Source of the DNA: Bacteroidales bacterium | Lineage (GTDB): Bacteria > Bacteroidota > Bacteroidia > Bacteroidales > UBA932 | Reading direction: 5' to 3' | Assembly: GCA_017534745.1 (NCBI GenBank) | Contig: JAFXVX010000002.1 | Coordinates: 1-64,000, forward strand | Length of the DNA: 64,000 bases | Shown here: positions 1-8,658 of the stretch, piece after piece | Numbering within the stretch: position 1 is the stretch's first letter | Layout: every line of letters begins with the position of its first letter | Translations under genes and position numbers: made by a program | Notes under the pieces: generated by a model | What the model was told of the DNA's origin: nothing | Seen by the model: only the letters and a program-made list of their open reading frames with translations | Database searches by the model: none

Positions 1-1995
1 GTTGAAATCCGCAATATTTGGTTTAAGGATGCCATTCCGCTCCATATAATTCGCCACAACCTTCTGGTACTCATAATTGATCCCGGCCATGGCTTTGAAA
101 TAATGGCTGTCCCGGAAAGTTCTCTCGTATTCCGCATAGACGTTAGTACCGATGTAATTGGTCTCGTTGAGCTGCTCGCTGAGTTTGTTGGTACCTTCGG
201 ATGTCACAACGCCCTGATAGTCACTGTAGCTGACCGGATAAAGAATCCGTTTGTCGCGCGAGAAACGATAACTATAGGTAAAATCCCCGTTGACCCGGAG
301 AGAATTATTCAGGAAAGAAGCCGTCAGATTCACCGTATTCCGCAGGTTGAACTGCGACGAAAGACTCTTGTTGTAGCCGGTCTTGAAGTCCCCCACGGTA
401 TAGGCCGCATGCCGGGTCATCGTTCCGTCTGGATTATACATCACAGCCATCGGGAACCCTTGGTCGGCAATGTTGCGCCAGATGCCTTTCTCATAAATGG
501 AAGTCAGCGGATATTTATAGCTCCGCCAAGAAAAATCCACGTTGTCACTCACTTTAAGCCAGGGGAATATCTGGATGTAGCCTTTGCCGCGGAGATTGAA
601 CTGATTGAAATCATCGGAATTATACTTGAAAATGCCCCGTTGCCCATAATACCTTCCGGACAAATAATAGCCCACATTGCGGGCGCTGCCGGATAGGGTC
701 AGCGTATGCTCCGTACCCGAGGACACTTTCTTATATAGTTCATCATACCAGTTGGTGCTGCCGTAGTAGAGATATTTCCCGTCTTCTGTCAATGCGACTT
801 TCGGAAGTGAAGGATCATCGTGCCGGCGCTTCAGTTCGGAGAGATAAGTCTCCAGATTGGGCGTGAAGGGAAAGGCATTGTTGACACCGGTCGGATTGGT
901 AACGTAGTCGTTATAGGCATAGTATGCTTCCACAAAACTCTTCGCCCATGTATATCCGTCCCAGATATAATCGTTGTGCTGGGTTTGGGTATAGAATGAC
1001 ACATTGCCCGAATAGGTGACGGATGTCTTTCCTGCAGAAGGGTTCTTGGTGGTGATCAGAACGACACCAAACGGCCCCCGGGCCCCATAGATGGCCGCAG
1101 AGGCCGCATCCTTCAGCACGGTCACCGACTCGATATCGCCGGGATTCAGCAGGTCCGGGTCGCCGGGAGCCCCGTCGATCATAATCAGGGTGCTGCCGCC
1201 GCCTGCGCCGATGGATGTCGTTCCGCGCACATTATATTCGGAACTCCGGATCGGTTTGCCGTCCGTCATATCGATATTGAGGCTCGGTATCATGCCCTGG
1301 AGTCCCCGGGACAGGGACGGCATCGGCAGGTTCTCCATCGCTTCTCCGCCAAGGCTCTCTACACTGCCGGTCAGGTTGACCTTTTTCTGTACGCCATATC
1401 CCACTACGACGACTTCTTCCAGCTGGGTGATATCGTCCTCCAGGACAAAGTCCAGCCGGGCTGCTGCCTTTTGGGACACGGTGCGGTATCCAATCAGGAG
1501 GGCGTCAATCAGGTCACCTTCGGCGGCCTCCAAACTAAAATTTCCGTCCTGATCGGTTGATGTGCCCTCCGAAGTGCCATGGATCATGATCGTCGCCCCA
1601 ATAAGCGGTTCTCCACGGGTATCCATTACATGCCCTGACACCTTTGTGCGAGGTTTAACAAGGACTTTGGCCGGTCGGGACTCGGAATGTTGATCCGTAT
1701 CTTTGCGCGTCAGGATCAGATTGCGGCCTTCCGCACGCGCATCCAAGTCCAATTGTCTGAGGACATGCCTGATCGGCACAGCAGAAGCATGGACGGATAC
1801 TTTCCGGGACGCACCAATATCCGTGCGCTTGTAAAGGAACATCACCCCTGTCTGTCGCATCATTGCATCGATAACGTCCTCCAGGGCGGTATTATCCATA
1901 TCGAGGGTCACAGGAGCATCGAGCGGAGAATCCTGCGCCAGTAACGGCATCATCGCCAGACAAAATGCCGTCAAAATAGTCATCAACCGTTTCAT
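1..1995 (-). CDS. SusC/RagA-family TonB-dependent outer-membrane receptor (partial, 3' end outside window)
   Basis: 665 codons are open to the window edge. Translating the minus strand gives a signal peptide (MKRLMTILTAFCLAMMPLLA), an STN (secretin/TonB short N-terminal) domain at about residues 25-90, a CarboxypepD_reg-like domain (KVSGHVMDTRGEPLIGATI, about 115-190), then the typical SusC motif EEVVVVGYGVQKK and the plug domain. Such receptors import oligosaccharides or other nutrients together with a SusD lipoprotein, whose gene would lie just left of the window. An STN domain in a receptor encoded beside FecR and an ECF sigma factor is the known layout of trans-envelope signalling transducers. 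The ATG overlaps the stop of the FecR gene by four bases (ATGA), so translation is probably coupled. The substrate cannot be read from the sequence; the SGNH/beta-helix lipoprotein in the same operon hints at an acylated polysaccharide. Confidence 0.93.
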   Translation of the reverse strand, partial: MKRLMTILTAFCLAMMPLLAQDSPLDAPVTLDMDNTALEDVIDAMMRQTGVMFLYKRTDIGASRKVSVHASAVPIRHVLRQLDLDARAEGRNLILTRKDTDQHSESRPAKVLVKPRTKVSGHVMDTRGEPLIGATIMIHGTSEGTSTDQDGNFSLEAAEGDLIDALLIGYRTVSQKAAARLDFVLEDDITQLEEVVVVGYGVQKKVNLTGSVESLGGEAMENLPMPSLSRGLQGMIPSLNIDMTDGKPIRSSEYNVRGTTSIGAGGGSTLIMIDGAPGDPDLLNPGDIESVTVLKDAASAAIYGARGPFGVVLITTKNPSAGKTSVTYSGNVSFYTQTQHNDYIWDGYTWAKSFVEAYYAYNDYVTNPTGVNNAFPFTPNLETYLSELKRRHDDPSLPKVALTEDGKYLYYGSTNWYDELYKKVSSGTEHTLTLSGSARNVGYYLSGRYYGQRGIFKYNSDDFNQFNLRGKGYIQIFPWLKVSDNVDFSWRSYKYPLTSIYEKGIWRNIADQGFPMAVMYNPDGTMTRHAAYTVGDFKTGYNKSLSSQFNLRNTVNLTASFLNNSLRVNGDFTYSYRFSRDKRILYPVSYSDYQGVVTSEGTNKLSEQLNETNYIGTNVYAEYERTFRDSHYFKAMAGINYEYQKVVANYMERNGILKPNIADFN

Positions 1996-3002
1996 TTCCC
2001 TGCCTTGAGCAAATAGTAACCGTCTTCCAGCATCACGAGTTGGAAGGAATTGTCGTAGTTGAGCAAGTTCAAGATCCGCTCAACCCCTTCCCCCAACGAA
2101 ACGGCGCCCGAATAACTTCCTTCCCTGCCGAGCCCCGGATCAACCTCGATGGTAACCTTGAAATATTGCTCCAGTCGGGAGGCAATCCTTCCGAGCGGCT
2201 CTCCCCGGAAATACCAGACGCCGGAATTCCAGTCCTGCGCGGTTTCTCCGCGGGATATCTTTTCCACATTCATTCTCCCCGTCGTCTTGTCGTAGATGCA
2301 TTTCTCACCGGGATGAATCTCAAGACTGTGAACCCGTTTCCCTTCCGGATCCAGCAGGTCCAGAGAAACTTTGCCATCGAGCAGGACAAGGGTAGAAAGG
2401 GAATCCGCCTTGAAAGCCTGTACATTGAAGGTAGTTCCGAGGACTTTGACCGATTGATGCGGAGTCCGCACGATGAACGGATGCATAGGATCAGCCACGA
2501 CCTTGAAAAAAGCCTCTCCGTCCAGCCAGACCGTACGCTCCCGGCTTGCAAATGCAGCTGGGTCATACTGCAACGCGGACGCGGATTTTAAGGTTACAGC
2601 CGTTCCATCCGGCAAAGTAACCGATGTCGTCGAACCGGGAAGCGCTTCCACCGCCGTCATGGTTTCAGCCCCGGACCTGCGCAACAGGAATGTCCCGCCT
2701 ACGCCTATTCCGGCCGCCACGGCCGCCACGGCTGCATAGCGGAGGATTTCACGGATCCGGATGCCGACGAGGGTCCGTCCACCGGTCACAGCCCGGATAA
2801 GACCGGCCGCACGGCGGTCCTTTTCAAAAGAAGACATCCCGTCATCCTGCGATGCCATATCTGCCATTTCCTTGAGGCTGAATAGTTCCTCTTTCGCCGA
2901 GGGATCGGCCTCAGTCAGAGCATGGAGTTCCTCCATCCCTTCTGCATCCAGGGTCCCGTCAATGTAATCCAGAAACAAGGACTGCTTTCGTTCTTCTGTC
3001 AT
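1992..3002 (-). CDS. FecR-family anti-sigma factor
   Basis: 336 residues. A cytoplasmic N-terminal part (about 1-85) is followed by one hydrophobic segment at about 88-108, then a periplasmic FecR domain (about 115-215, with the motif LPDGTAVTLKSAS and VKVLGTTFNVQAF) and a C-terminal DUF4974 domain (about 255-330, LEQYFKVTIEVDP). In this family the cytoplasmic part holds the ECF sigma factor and the periplasmic part senses the STN domain of the loaded TonB receptor. Both neighbours are the expected partners, and both junctions are 4-base ATGA overlaps, pointing to a single transcript. All domains appear complete. Confidence 0.93.
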   Translation of the reverse strand: MTEERKQSLFLDYIDGTLDAEGMEELHALTEADPSAKEELFSLKEMADMASQDDGMSSFEKDRRAAGLIRAVTGGRTLVGIRIREILRYAAVAAVAAGIGVGGTFLLRRSGAETMTAVEALPGSTTSVTLPDGTAVTLKSASALQYDPAAFASRERTVWLDGEAFFKVVADPMHPFIVRTPHQSVKVLGTTFNVQAFKADSLSTLVLLDGKVSLDLLDPEGKRVHSLEIHPGEKCIYDKTTGRMNVEKISRGETAQDWNSGVWYFRGEPLGRIASRLEQYFKVTIEVDPGLGREGSYSGAVSLGEGVERILNLLNYDNSFQLVMLEDGYYLLKAGK

Positions 3003-3553
3003 TTCGTATCTATATTATCTTTATCTGAAAGTTCGTTTCGCAATGTCTGTAGTGCTTTGTATAGCTGCGCCTCAACGGTCCGGCGGGATATGCCGTAATA
3101 TCCCGCTATTTCCACGCTCTTCATCCGCTTCCGATAGTGCATAATAAAAATCTCGCGGCACCGGTCCGGCAGCTGTTCAATCTGCGCTGAAACCGCCTCC
3201 AACAGGGCTTCTTGCTCTCCGACAGTACGTCTTGAGGAGAAATCAATCTCTTCCTGCTTCATCAAGTACAAAGCTTCTCCCTCAAAACGCGACACCGCCG
3301 CCTGATGTTTAAGCCAGTCCCGGCAGGCATTGCGGACACTACGGTAGAGATAGGCCCTGCGGGTCAGTCCCTCAGGAATGTCCAAGAACGCCCTGGAACT
3401 CTGCCAAAGCCGGACGAACACATCCTGCACCAGATCTCCAGCCACATCCTCAGCCACAAAACGGCGGGCATACGACAGAAGCCCAGGAAGGTTCTCCCTG
3501 TAGGCCGCTTCGAGCCGATAGAGTTGTTGTGAGGATGTTACCATTTTATTCAC
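2999..3553 (-). CDS. ECF RNA polymerase sigma-70 factor
   Basis: 184 residues. Sigma region 2 is visible near the N-terminus (YARRFVAEDVAGDLVQDVFV and the following WQSS) and region 4 near the C-terminus (LPDRCREIFIMHYRKRMKS, then a helix-turn-helix with ISRRTVEAQLYKALQTL). It lacks regions 1 and 3, as expected for ECF factors, and fits the Bacteroidota FecI-like group. It is presumably held by the FecR protein encoded next and released on substrate sensing, to transcribe this operon and the susCD genes. Its start overlaps the stop of the upstream lipoprotein gene by 4 bases; a sigma gene that is not the first gene of its operon is less common. Confidence 0.93.
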   Translation of the reverse strand: MNKMVTSSQQLYRLEAAYRENLPGLLSYARRFVAEDVAGDLVQDVFVRLWQSSRAFLDIPEGLTRRAYLYRSVRNACRDWLKHQAAVSRFEGEALYLMKQEEIDFSSRRTVGEQEALLEAVSAQIEQLPDRCREIFIMHYRKRMKSVEIAGYYGISRRTVEAQLYKALQTLRNELSDKDNIDTK

Positions 3554-5403
3554 TGCAGGGCTGCCAAAAGGATTTGCTCCATTATATCGTAGCCATTACT
3601 GTCGGGATGGACACCGTCGCTGTGATACCCGTCCTTGAAGGTGCCGTCTGCATTGGCAAGCGGCGTGTAAAAGTCTATATACCCGTAACCTTTTGCGGAG
3701 GCTAAATCTCTGTATGCTTTGTTGGTCTCAATGATCAGTTCCTGCGGGGAAACCGCTCCGCTTTGAGATGCATTGCAAGGCAGAATGGAAGAAATATAAA
3801 CCTTTGCTCCTGCATCCGCTGCTTTCCGGGCCATCTCTGCCATATTGGATATAGCAGATTCGCTGCTTTCCCAGGTTTGCACACGTGTCAGATCGTTCGT
3901 TCCTCCTTCCAGCACGACTACTTTCGGTTTATAATACAGGACACTTCCATCAAAACGCTCCAGCATCTGATCTGTTGTCTGCCCGCTGACCCCGCTGTTG
4001 ACAATTCCATTATCCGTAAAAAAAGAAGGATGTCCGATACCCTCGGTGTCCCAGCGATCAAAAATACTGTCACCAATCATTACGCACCAAAAACCCTCGG
4101 CAGGAACAGGGGGCAGATATTCATATGCTCCTATATCCGGGGCCGCCCCGTTGCGGCGCGGAGCCCCGCCGACATCCAAAACCATAAACCCGAACAGGGC
4201 GGTATTTCCCTTGTCAATAAGCATTGTGGCCTTATCTGTCAAATGATAATCCCCTTCGGAAAAGTCTACAAAAATAGGGTCACTTCCTGCAGGTATCTCC
4301 TGTAACCCCTTGTTGCGACCATTACCGTTCGGGTCGTAAGATGCGTGCAGACGGAGACCGCCTGCGCGGACAGCATTGTTCATCAACCAGGTATACTGAT
4401 GGTTGATATACATCTGAACCGCCTCGGATGCATCCTTGCTTTTGGAATAATTACCGTAAAGCAGACAATTTTTGATAGTCCCGTTCTGATTGATGTAGAG
4501 GCCCGAAGAATTGCCGCCGTCAGCGGCATCGTAATTCTTGACGATGGTGCAGTTGACAATGGAAGCGATGCCATTGGACAGAATGCCAGAAATGCCCCCG
4601 CCGGTTGCCGTATTTCCCTCGACCAACAGGTTGGCTACCTGCGTATTTCCATAGAGGCGTACACCGCCGGCATTCTTTGAAGAATTGCGACGAACGATGC
4701 AGTTGAACATCGTCCCATTGGTGTTGCTGGCTGTACTTCCGCCGTGCAACTGGATTCCGCCGCCCACATTGTCGGGAGCCTCATTGTCCTCTATCGTGCA
4801 GTATTTTACCAGCCCTTTTGAATACACGCCTCCACCTGCATTCTGTGCAAAGTTGTCGTGAATGCGGCACTGCGTGAGGATACTTCCTTCCGCCGCCCAG
4901 ACTCCACCACCCTGGGAAGACCCGCCCTCAGACCTGTTATGATGGATGTTGCAGTTCTTCAGCACACCGTTTTTCCGGATATAAGCACCGGCGCCGTTCT
5001 CCCCATTTAACTGGCCGCCCGTAATGGTCAGATCCTTCCATGTCGTCACCTCGTCAAAATCGGTTTCCTGGATAAGGACGCGGCCCGTGCCGACAGTCAG
5101 GATGGTCTTGTCGCCGCTTCCTTTCACGTCAATCCCTTCAATCATTTTGAATGGGCCCGTAAAGGTACCTTCGGTCAGGAAAAGCGTCTTGATTCCTTCC
5201 GGAATATCTGCCAGAATAGCAGACAAGTCCTCCCCCTCCTGCACCTTCAGGACAGTCGGATCATCCTGCTCCTCCGGGATGACAGGTTCCTCCGGATAAC
5301 CCGGATCCGGTTTATCCGACTGCTCGTCGGGAGGGGTTGGGATTTCTTGACAAGACAAAAAGGACAGCGCCACTGCCGCCCAAAACAATAAGTTTTTCCG
5401 CAT
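3550..5403 (-). CDS. Two-domain surface lipoprotein: right-handed beta-helix plus SGNH/GDSL esterase
   Basis: 617 residues. A lipoprotein signal ends at Cys18 (SFLSC), followed by a Pro/Glu/Asp-rich linker to about residue 50. Residues about 55-425 form repeats of the parallel beta-helix kind (GGGVWAAEGS, NAGGGVYSKG, NVGGGIQLHGG, NAGGVRLYGN), a fold common in pectate lyases and other polysaccharide-binding proteins. Residues about 433-617 are an SGNH hydrolase with block I GDS (Ser446), GGTND (Asn503) and a C-terminal D-x-x-H pair (Asp596, His599), so the catalytic set looks complete. A likely role is deacylation of a polysaccharide at the cell surface. It is the first gene of the sigma/FecR/SusC operon, which suggests that the regulator pair responds to its product. 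The beta-helix may bind rather than cleave; no catalytic residues for cleavage could be assigned. Confidence 0.85.
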   Translation of the reverse strand: MRKNLLFWAAVALSFLSCQEIPTPPDEQSDKPDPGYPEEPVIPEEQDDPTVLKVQEGEDLSAILADIPEGIKTLFLTEGTFTGPFKMIEGIDVKGSGDKTILTVGTGRVLIQETDFDEVTTWKDLTITGGQLNGENGAGAYIRKNGVLKNCNIHHNRSEGGSSQGGGVWAAEGSILTQCRIHDNFAQNAGGGVYSKGLVKYCTIEDNEAPDNVGGGIQLHGGSTASNTNGTMFNCIVRRNSSKNAGGVRLYGNTQVANLLVEGNTATGGGISGILSNGIASIVNCTIVKNYDAADGGNSSGLYINQNGTIKNCLLYGNYSKSKDASEAVQMYINHQYTWLMNNAVRAGGLRLHASYDPNGNGRNKGLQEIPAGSDPIFVDFSEGDYHLTDKATMLIDKGNTALFGFMVLDVGGAPRRNGAAPDIGAYEYLPPVPAEGFWCVMIGDSIFDRWDTEGIGHPSFFTDNGIVNSGVSGQTTDQMLERFDGSVLYYKPKVVVLEGGTNDLTRVQTWESSESAISNMAEMARKAADAGAKVYISSILPCNASQSGAVSPQELIIETNKAYRDLASAKGYGYIDFYTPLANADGTFKDGYHSDGVHPDSNGYDIMEQILLAALQ

Positions 5404-5438
5404 GATTTGTATCTATGTTGTCGATATCAGTCGTGTTA

Positions 5439-5451
5439 TCTATAATATAGA
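5439..5451. repeat. Short inverted repeat upstream of the sigma/SusC operon
   Basis: TCTAT-AAT-ATAGA, a 5-base arm with a 3-base loop, lies about 35 bases before the first ATG of the operon, inside an AT-rich 100-base gap. It is flanked by TCGT at 5431 and ACGA at 5451, which extend the symmetry loosely. It could be an operator or part of a promoter; no clear TAnnTTTG box was found here. Weak evidence. Confidence 0.25.
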
Positions 5452-5511
5452 CGACCTATCTGCGAAAATACTTATTATCAAAAAGCAGCAAGACGCTCAC
5501 TATCGCTGCGA

Positions 5512-5805
5512 CTATACCGCCACGGGCGCCTTGATGCCGGGCCAGGGGTCGTAGCCTTCGAGGGTGAAGTCTTCGTACTTGAAATCAAAGACCGACTTGA
5601 CGTCCGGGTTGAGGCGCATCACGGGGAGGGGCCTGGGCTCGCGGGAGAACTGGAGGGCCACCTGCTCGAAATGGTTCTGGTAGATGTGCGTGTCGCCCGT
5701 GGTGTGGATGAATTCGCCAGGCTCGAGGCCAGCTGCGCGAAGCCGGGCGATCACATCTGGATAGTAAGGGTTCCTCCAGCTGGATGCTACGTAGATCTTT
5801 GCCAT
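5512..5805 (-). pseudogene. Chimeric remnant: start of a deoxyribosyltransferase-like gene fused in frame to the tail of thymidylate synthase
   Basis: 97 codons from ATG 5805. Residues 1 to about 27 ([20 protein letters not shown] and RLRAAG) match the start of the nucleoside 2-deoxyribosyltransferase-like family. From about residue 28 to the end the protein is the C-terminal part of thymidylate synthase: [45 protein letters not shown]. The thymidylate synthase catalytic Cys and most of the folate and dUMP site are absent, so it cannot make dTMP. The simplest reading is a deletion between two neighbouring genes with the junction near 5720-5735, where both parents could read Ala-Gly-Leu/His-Glu. 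An open frame extends upstream to 5913, but MAKIYV is the family start and a promoter-like box lies just upstream. Whether the fused peptide is made or has any role is unknown. Confidence 0.8.
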
Positions 5806-5828
5806 AGGTATTGATTGCTTTAGTCCTA

Positions 5829-5836
5829 CAAATTTA
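5829..5836 (-). promoter_or_regulatory. -7 box of the chimeric remnant
   Basis: On the minus strand the sequence reads TAAATTTG, a full match to the Bacteroidota -7 consensus TAnnTTTG, 23 bases before the ATG at 5805. No TTTG is present at the usual distance upstream (one occurs 11 bases away). It would have served the deoxyribosyltransferase-like parent gene. Confidence 0.5.
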
Positions 5837-6125
5837 ATCAATATCAGCAAAAAACGCGTGACGATAAAAGGAAAAAGCGTATATTTGTTATTGGTGTCGG
5901 GCCGAAAACCCACGCCAATTGAAATTATTGTTTAACCAGCGTAAGATATCCGGATTGTTTTACCATATTGTTTTACCACTACCGGAAATCAATCCACTTT
6001 TTGTCAGGTTGAAGGATGCACGCTGTCAGATGAATGGCCGTTTGATTCTTTGGTAAACATTATTCTACGGCCTTGAGACAGCGGTATAACAAAAAATACG
6101 ACCACTTTTCAGCAGTCGTACTTTA

Positions 6126-6198
<73 letters not shown>

Positions 6199-6201
<3 letters not shown>

Positions 6202-6223
6202 AAATTTTCTCCGAAAATTTGCG
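6199..6223. repeat. Perfect 11-base inverted repeat at the 5' end of tRNA-Gly
   Basis: CGCAAATTTTC-TCC-GAAAATTTGCG forms an 11-pair stem with a 3-base loop. It covers the first three bases of the tRNA and its leader. Read on the plus strand it is followed by CTATTTTTT, like an intrinsic terminator, but no plus-strand gene precedes it. On the minus strand it would form in the precursor-tRNA leader and pair with the acceptor strand. Confidence 0.6.
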
Positions 6224-6323
6224 CTATTTTTTGCTGCGCCTCGGAATAGAAAGCGAACTTTCTCTTCACTCGGCTTGCAAAAAATTCCGCAACTCTCAAA
6301 GAACTTCCCGTCAAACGGGACTG

Positions 6324-6354
6324 CAAAGATATGGAGAAAATTTGAATCTGCAAA
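6324..6354 (-). promoter_or_regulatory. Consensus promoter of tRNA-Gly
   Basis: On the minus strand TTTG (6354-6351), a 19-base spacer and TATCTTTG (6331-6324) match both Bacteroidota promoter boxes (-33 TTTG, -7 TAnnTTTG). Transcription should start near 6317, giving a leader of about 115 bases before the tRNA. Confidence 0.75.
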
Positions 6355-6395
6355 TTTTTTGAATATTTTTACGAAAACTTTAAGATTCCAGGAAA

Positions 6396-7835
6396 ATGAA
6401 ATCTCGTTTTGTTCTTCTCGCCGCCGCGGCGCTCCTTTGCGCCTCGGCACAGGCAAAAGTCAGCCTGCCGTCGTTTTTCAGTGACAATATGGTCCTGCAG
6501 CACAGCTGCGATGCGGCCATATGGGGCACTACCGACAAGGGCGCCGTCAAGGTGACCGTCGACCCTTCGTGGACGAAGAAAAAATTCACCGTAACGGCTT
6601 CATCCGACGGAAAATGGATGATGCGGATCCCTACCCCGGGGCCGGGCGGCCCTTATACGATCCGCTTCAGCGACGGGGACAAATGTTCCATCGGCAATGT
6701 CCTTATCGGCGAAGTGTGGTACTGCAGCGGACAGTCCAATATGGAGATGCCGATGAAGGGCTTCCGCGCCCAGCCGGTGGAAGGCGCGTCGAAATACATC
6801 ATAGGCGCTAAGCCCTCCAAGCCTTTGAGAATGTGCACGATAGGGAGAAAGGTCTCGACAGTGCCGGTGGAAGAGAGCAAGGGCTCCTGGAAAGAGAATA
6901 CGCCGGAAGCGGTGGCCGGGACAAGCGCGACGGCTTATTTCTTCGCGACGATGCTTCAGGAAACGCTTGACGTCCCGGTGGGGATTCTCATCTGCGAATG
7001 GGGCGGGAGCACCATAGAGGCGTGGATCAAACGGGACATTCTGGAGAGTCAGTTTGCCGGGGAGTTCGACCTTAAGTTCCTCGACGAGAACGCCATCCCG
7101 GAGAAGAAACTCCACCACGCCCCCAGTGTCATATTCAACGGGATGGTCTCGCCACTTATTCCATTCACCTTCAAGGGAATACTTTGGTACCAGGGCGAGG
7201 CAAACCGTCACAGGGAAGAACAGTACACGAGGTTGCAGCCTGCTTATGTCAAGATGATGAGGGAGCTGTTCGAGAACCCGGATGCGCCGTTCTACTTCGT
7301 CCAAATCGCCCCGTACAAGTACGGCGGCGGCGACAGGGCCAGCAGTGGCTATTTCTACGAAGCACAGGAGAAAACCCTGTCGCTTATCCCGAACAGCGGC
7401 ATGGCCGCGACCGTGGATATAGGCGAATACGGCACCATTCACCCCTGCAAAAAGCAGCAGGTTGGCGAACGGCTCGCGATGCTGGCGCTGTCCAAGACCT
7501 ATGGGTTCACCGGTTTCGAGGCGGAAAGTCCCTCGTTTAAGAGCGCTGTCTTTGAAAATGGGAAAGCCGTAGTCTCATTCAATGTGGGCGATATGGGCCT
7601 GTCGCCTATGGGTCAGGACCTTACAGGGTTCGAGCTCGCCGGGGAAGACAGGGTTTTCCACCCTGCCACCGGCATGGTGAAGGACCGTGTCTGTGTCGAG
7701 GTGTCTTCTCCTGAAGTCCCGAACCCGGTCGCAGTCCGCTACTGCTTCAAGAATTGGTGCGTTGGCACCCTCTACAACTGCTACGGACTTCCGGTTCTGC
7801 CTTTCCGCTCGGATGATTGGGAGCGTGAGAAATAA
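6396..7835 (+). CDS. Sialate O-acetylesterase-type carbohydrate esterase (SASA family), secreted
   Basis: 479 residues. A signal peptide ends near AQA (residue 20). The N-terminal part is the small beta domain seen in these enzymes (FFSDNMVLQ, then GGPYTIRFSDGD). The SGNH-like catalytic domain starts with the nucleophile motif GQSNMEMPM (Ser114), followed by EWGGSTIEAW, LWYQGEAN and YFVQIAPY; the probable acid/base pair is in VDIGEYGTIHP. Family members remove O-acetyl groups from sialic acids or from xylan and other glycans in the periplasm. Length is normal for the group. It is followed, with a 23-base overlap, by a cell-wall amidase-like gene. The substrate is inferred only from the family. 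Confidence 0.88.
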   Translation: MKSRFVLLAAAALLCASAQAKVSLPSFFSDNMVLQHSCDAAIWGTTDKGAVKVTVDPSWTKKKFTVTASSDGKWMMRIPTPGPGGPYTIRFSDGDKCSIGNVLIGEVWYCSGQSNMEMPMKGFRAQPVEGASKYIIGAKPSKPLRMCTIGRKVSTVPVEESKGSWKENTPEAVAGTSATAYFFATMLQETLDVPVGILICEWGGSTIEAWIKRDILESQFAGEFDLKFLDENAIPEKKLHHAPSVIFNGMVSPLIPFTFKGILWYQGEANRHREEQYTRLQPAYVKMMRELFENPDAPFYFVQIAPYKYGGGDRASSGYFYEAQEKTLSLIPNSGMAATVDIGEYGTIHPCKKQQVGERLAMLALSKTYGFTGFEAESPSFKSAVFENGKAVVSFNVGDMGLSPMGQDLTGFELAGEDRVFHPATGMVKDRVCVEVSSPEVPNPVAVRYCFKNWCVGTLYNCYGLPVLPFRSDDWEREK

Positions 7836-8658
7836 GCTTATTCTGACCGCGGCGCTGCTGCTGAGTCTGTCGGCAGCGGCGCAGGTGCGGTATTCGGACC
7901 GCGACAGCGTCATCGCCGAGGCGGTGATGCAGAAGCTGGCTGCGGAGAAAGAACTCCGCAGCAGCGAGTTGCTGGAGATGGCGGCCCGGGAGCTGCTGGG
8001 AACGCCGTATGTCGCCGGCACGCTTGACGAGGCCGGCGACGAGGTCCTCACCGTCAACCTCACACGGACCGACTGCATCCTTTTCGTCGAGACCTGTATG
8101 GACATGGTGCTGTCCGCGCAGGAGAAGCGGTTCCATTGGCGCGGACTCTGCGACAACGTCCTGCGGAGCCGCTACCGGGAGGGCGTTGCCGGCAGCTACA
8201 CGGACCGTATCCATTACACCACGGAATGGATACGGAAGGGTGAAAAGCGGCACATTCTGGAGGACCTGACGGTCTCTCTCGGCGGGGTGGCATATAAGGG
8301 TCATCCTGTCAACTATATGAGTTCCCATCCCGACCGCTATCCCCTCCTGAAGGACGTGCAGGCCATACGGGAGGTGGAAGCCGAGATCAACCGGCAGCCT
8401 GTAACTTATATCCCAAAAGCGTCAATCACGGCTGTCGAGAAGTCCATAAGGACGGGAGACATTGTCTGCTTTGTCACCTCTATAGCCGGGTTGGACATAT
8501 CCCACGTCGGGATCGTGACCGTCCGCGACGGCAAGACGGGCTTCATCCACGCCTCCTCCGTCGCCGGGAAGGTAATAGTCGATTCGCGCAGCATCGCGCA
8601 ATATGCCGCAGCGCAGAAGTCCTGCGTCGGCATCAAGATAGTCCGAATGGCGGATTAA
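7813..8658 (+). CDS. DUF1460 family protein (N-acetylmuramoyl-L-alanine amidase-like), exported
   Basis: About 281 residues. The start chosen is ATG 7813, directly before a signal peptide (ILTAALLLSLSAAAQ); GTG 7825 is an alternative, and an open frame to 7687 lies inside the upstream gene. DUF1460 proteins have an NlpC/P60-like papain fold and act on peptidoglycan stem peptides or recycling fragments. The likely catalytic Cys is in RTDCILFVETC and the His in ISHVGIVTV; HASS follows in the fold. The start overlaps the esterase gene by 23 bases, so the two are probably one operon. In Bacteroidota such genes often sit beside cell-wall sugar genes, which would make the upstream esterase a possible peptidoglycan or muropeptide deacetylase (inference). 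Confidence 0.85.
   Translation: MIGSVRNKLILTAALLLSLSAAAQVRYSDRDSVIAEAVMQKLAAEKELRSSELLEMAARELLGTPYVAGTLDEAGDEVLTVNLTRTDCILFVETCMDMVLSAQEKRFHWRGLCDNVLRSRYREGVAGSYTDRIHYTTEWIRKGEKRHILEDLTVSLGGVAYKGHPVNYMSSHPDRYPLLKDVQAIREVEAEINRQPVTYIPKASITAVEKSIRTGDIVCFVTSIAGLDISHVGIVTVRDGKTGFIHASSVAGKVIVDSRSIAQYAAAQKSCVGIKIVRMAD

Noticed and set aside
103..1944. Three plus-strand open frames in the first 2 kb
   Set aside because: The minus strand is one uninterrupted SusC receptor frame with signal peptide, STN and plug motifs.
5880..5887. TATATTTG, a plus-strand match to the -7 consensus
   Set aside because: No plus-strand gene follows for 500 bases and no -33 box is present; chance match in AT-rich DNA.
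5806..5913. N-terminal extension of the chimeric remnant to 5913
   Set aside because: It is AT-rich, overlaps the TAAATTTG box, and the family start MAKIYV begins at 5805.
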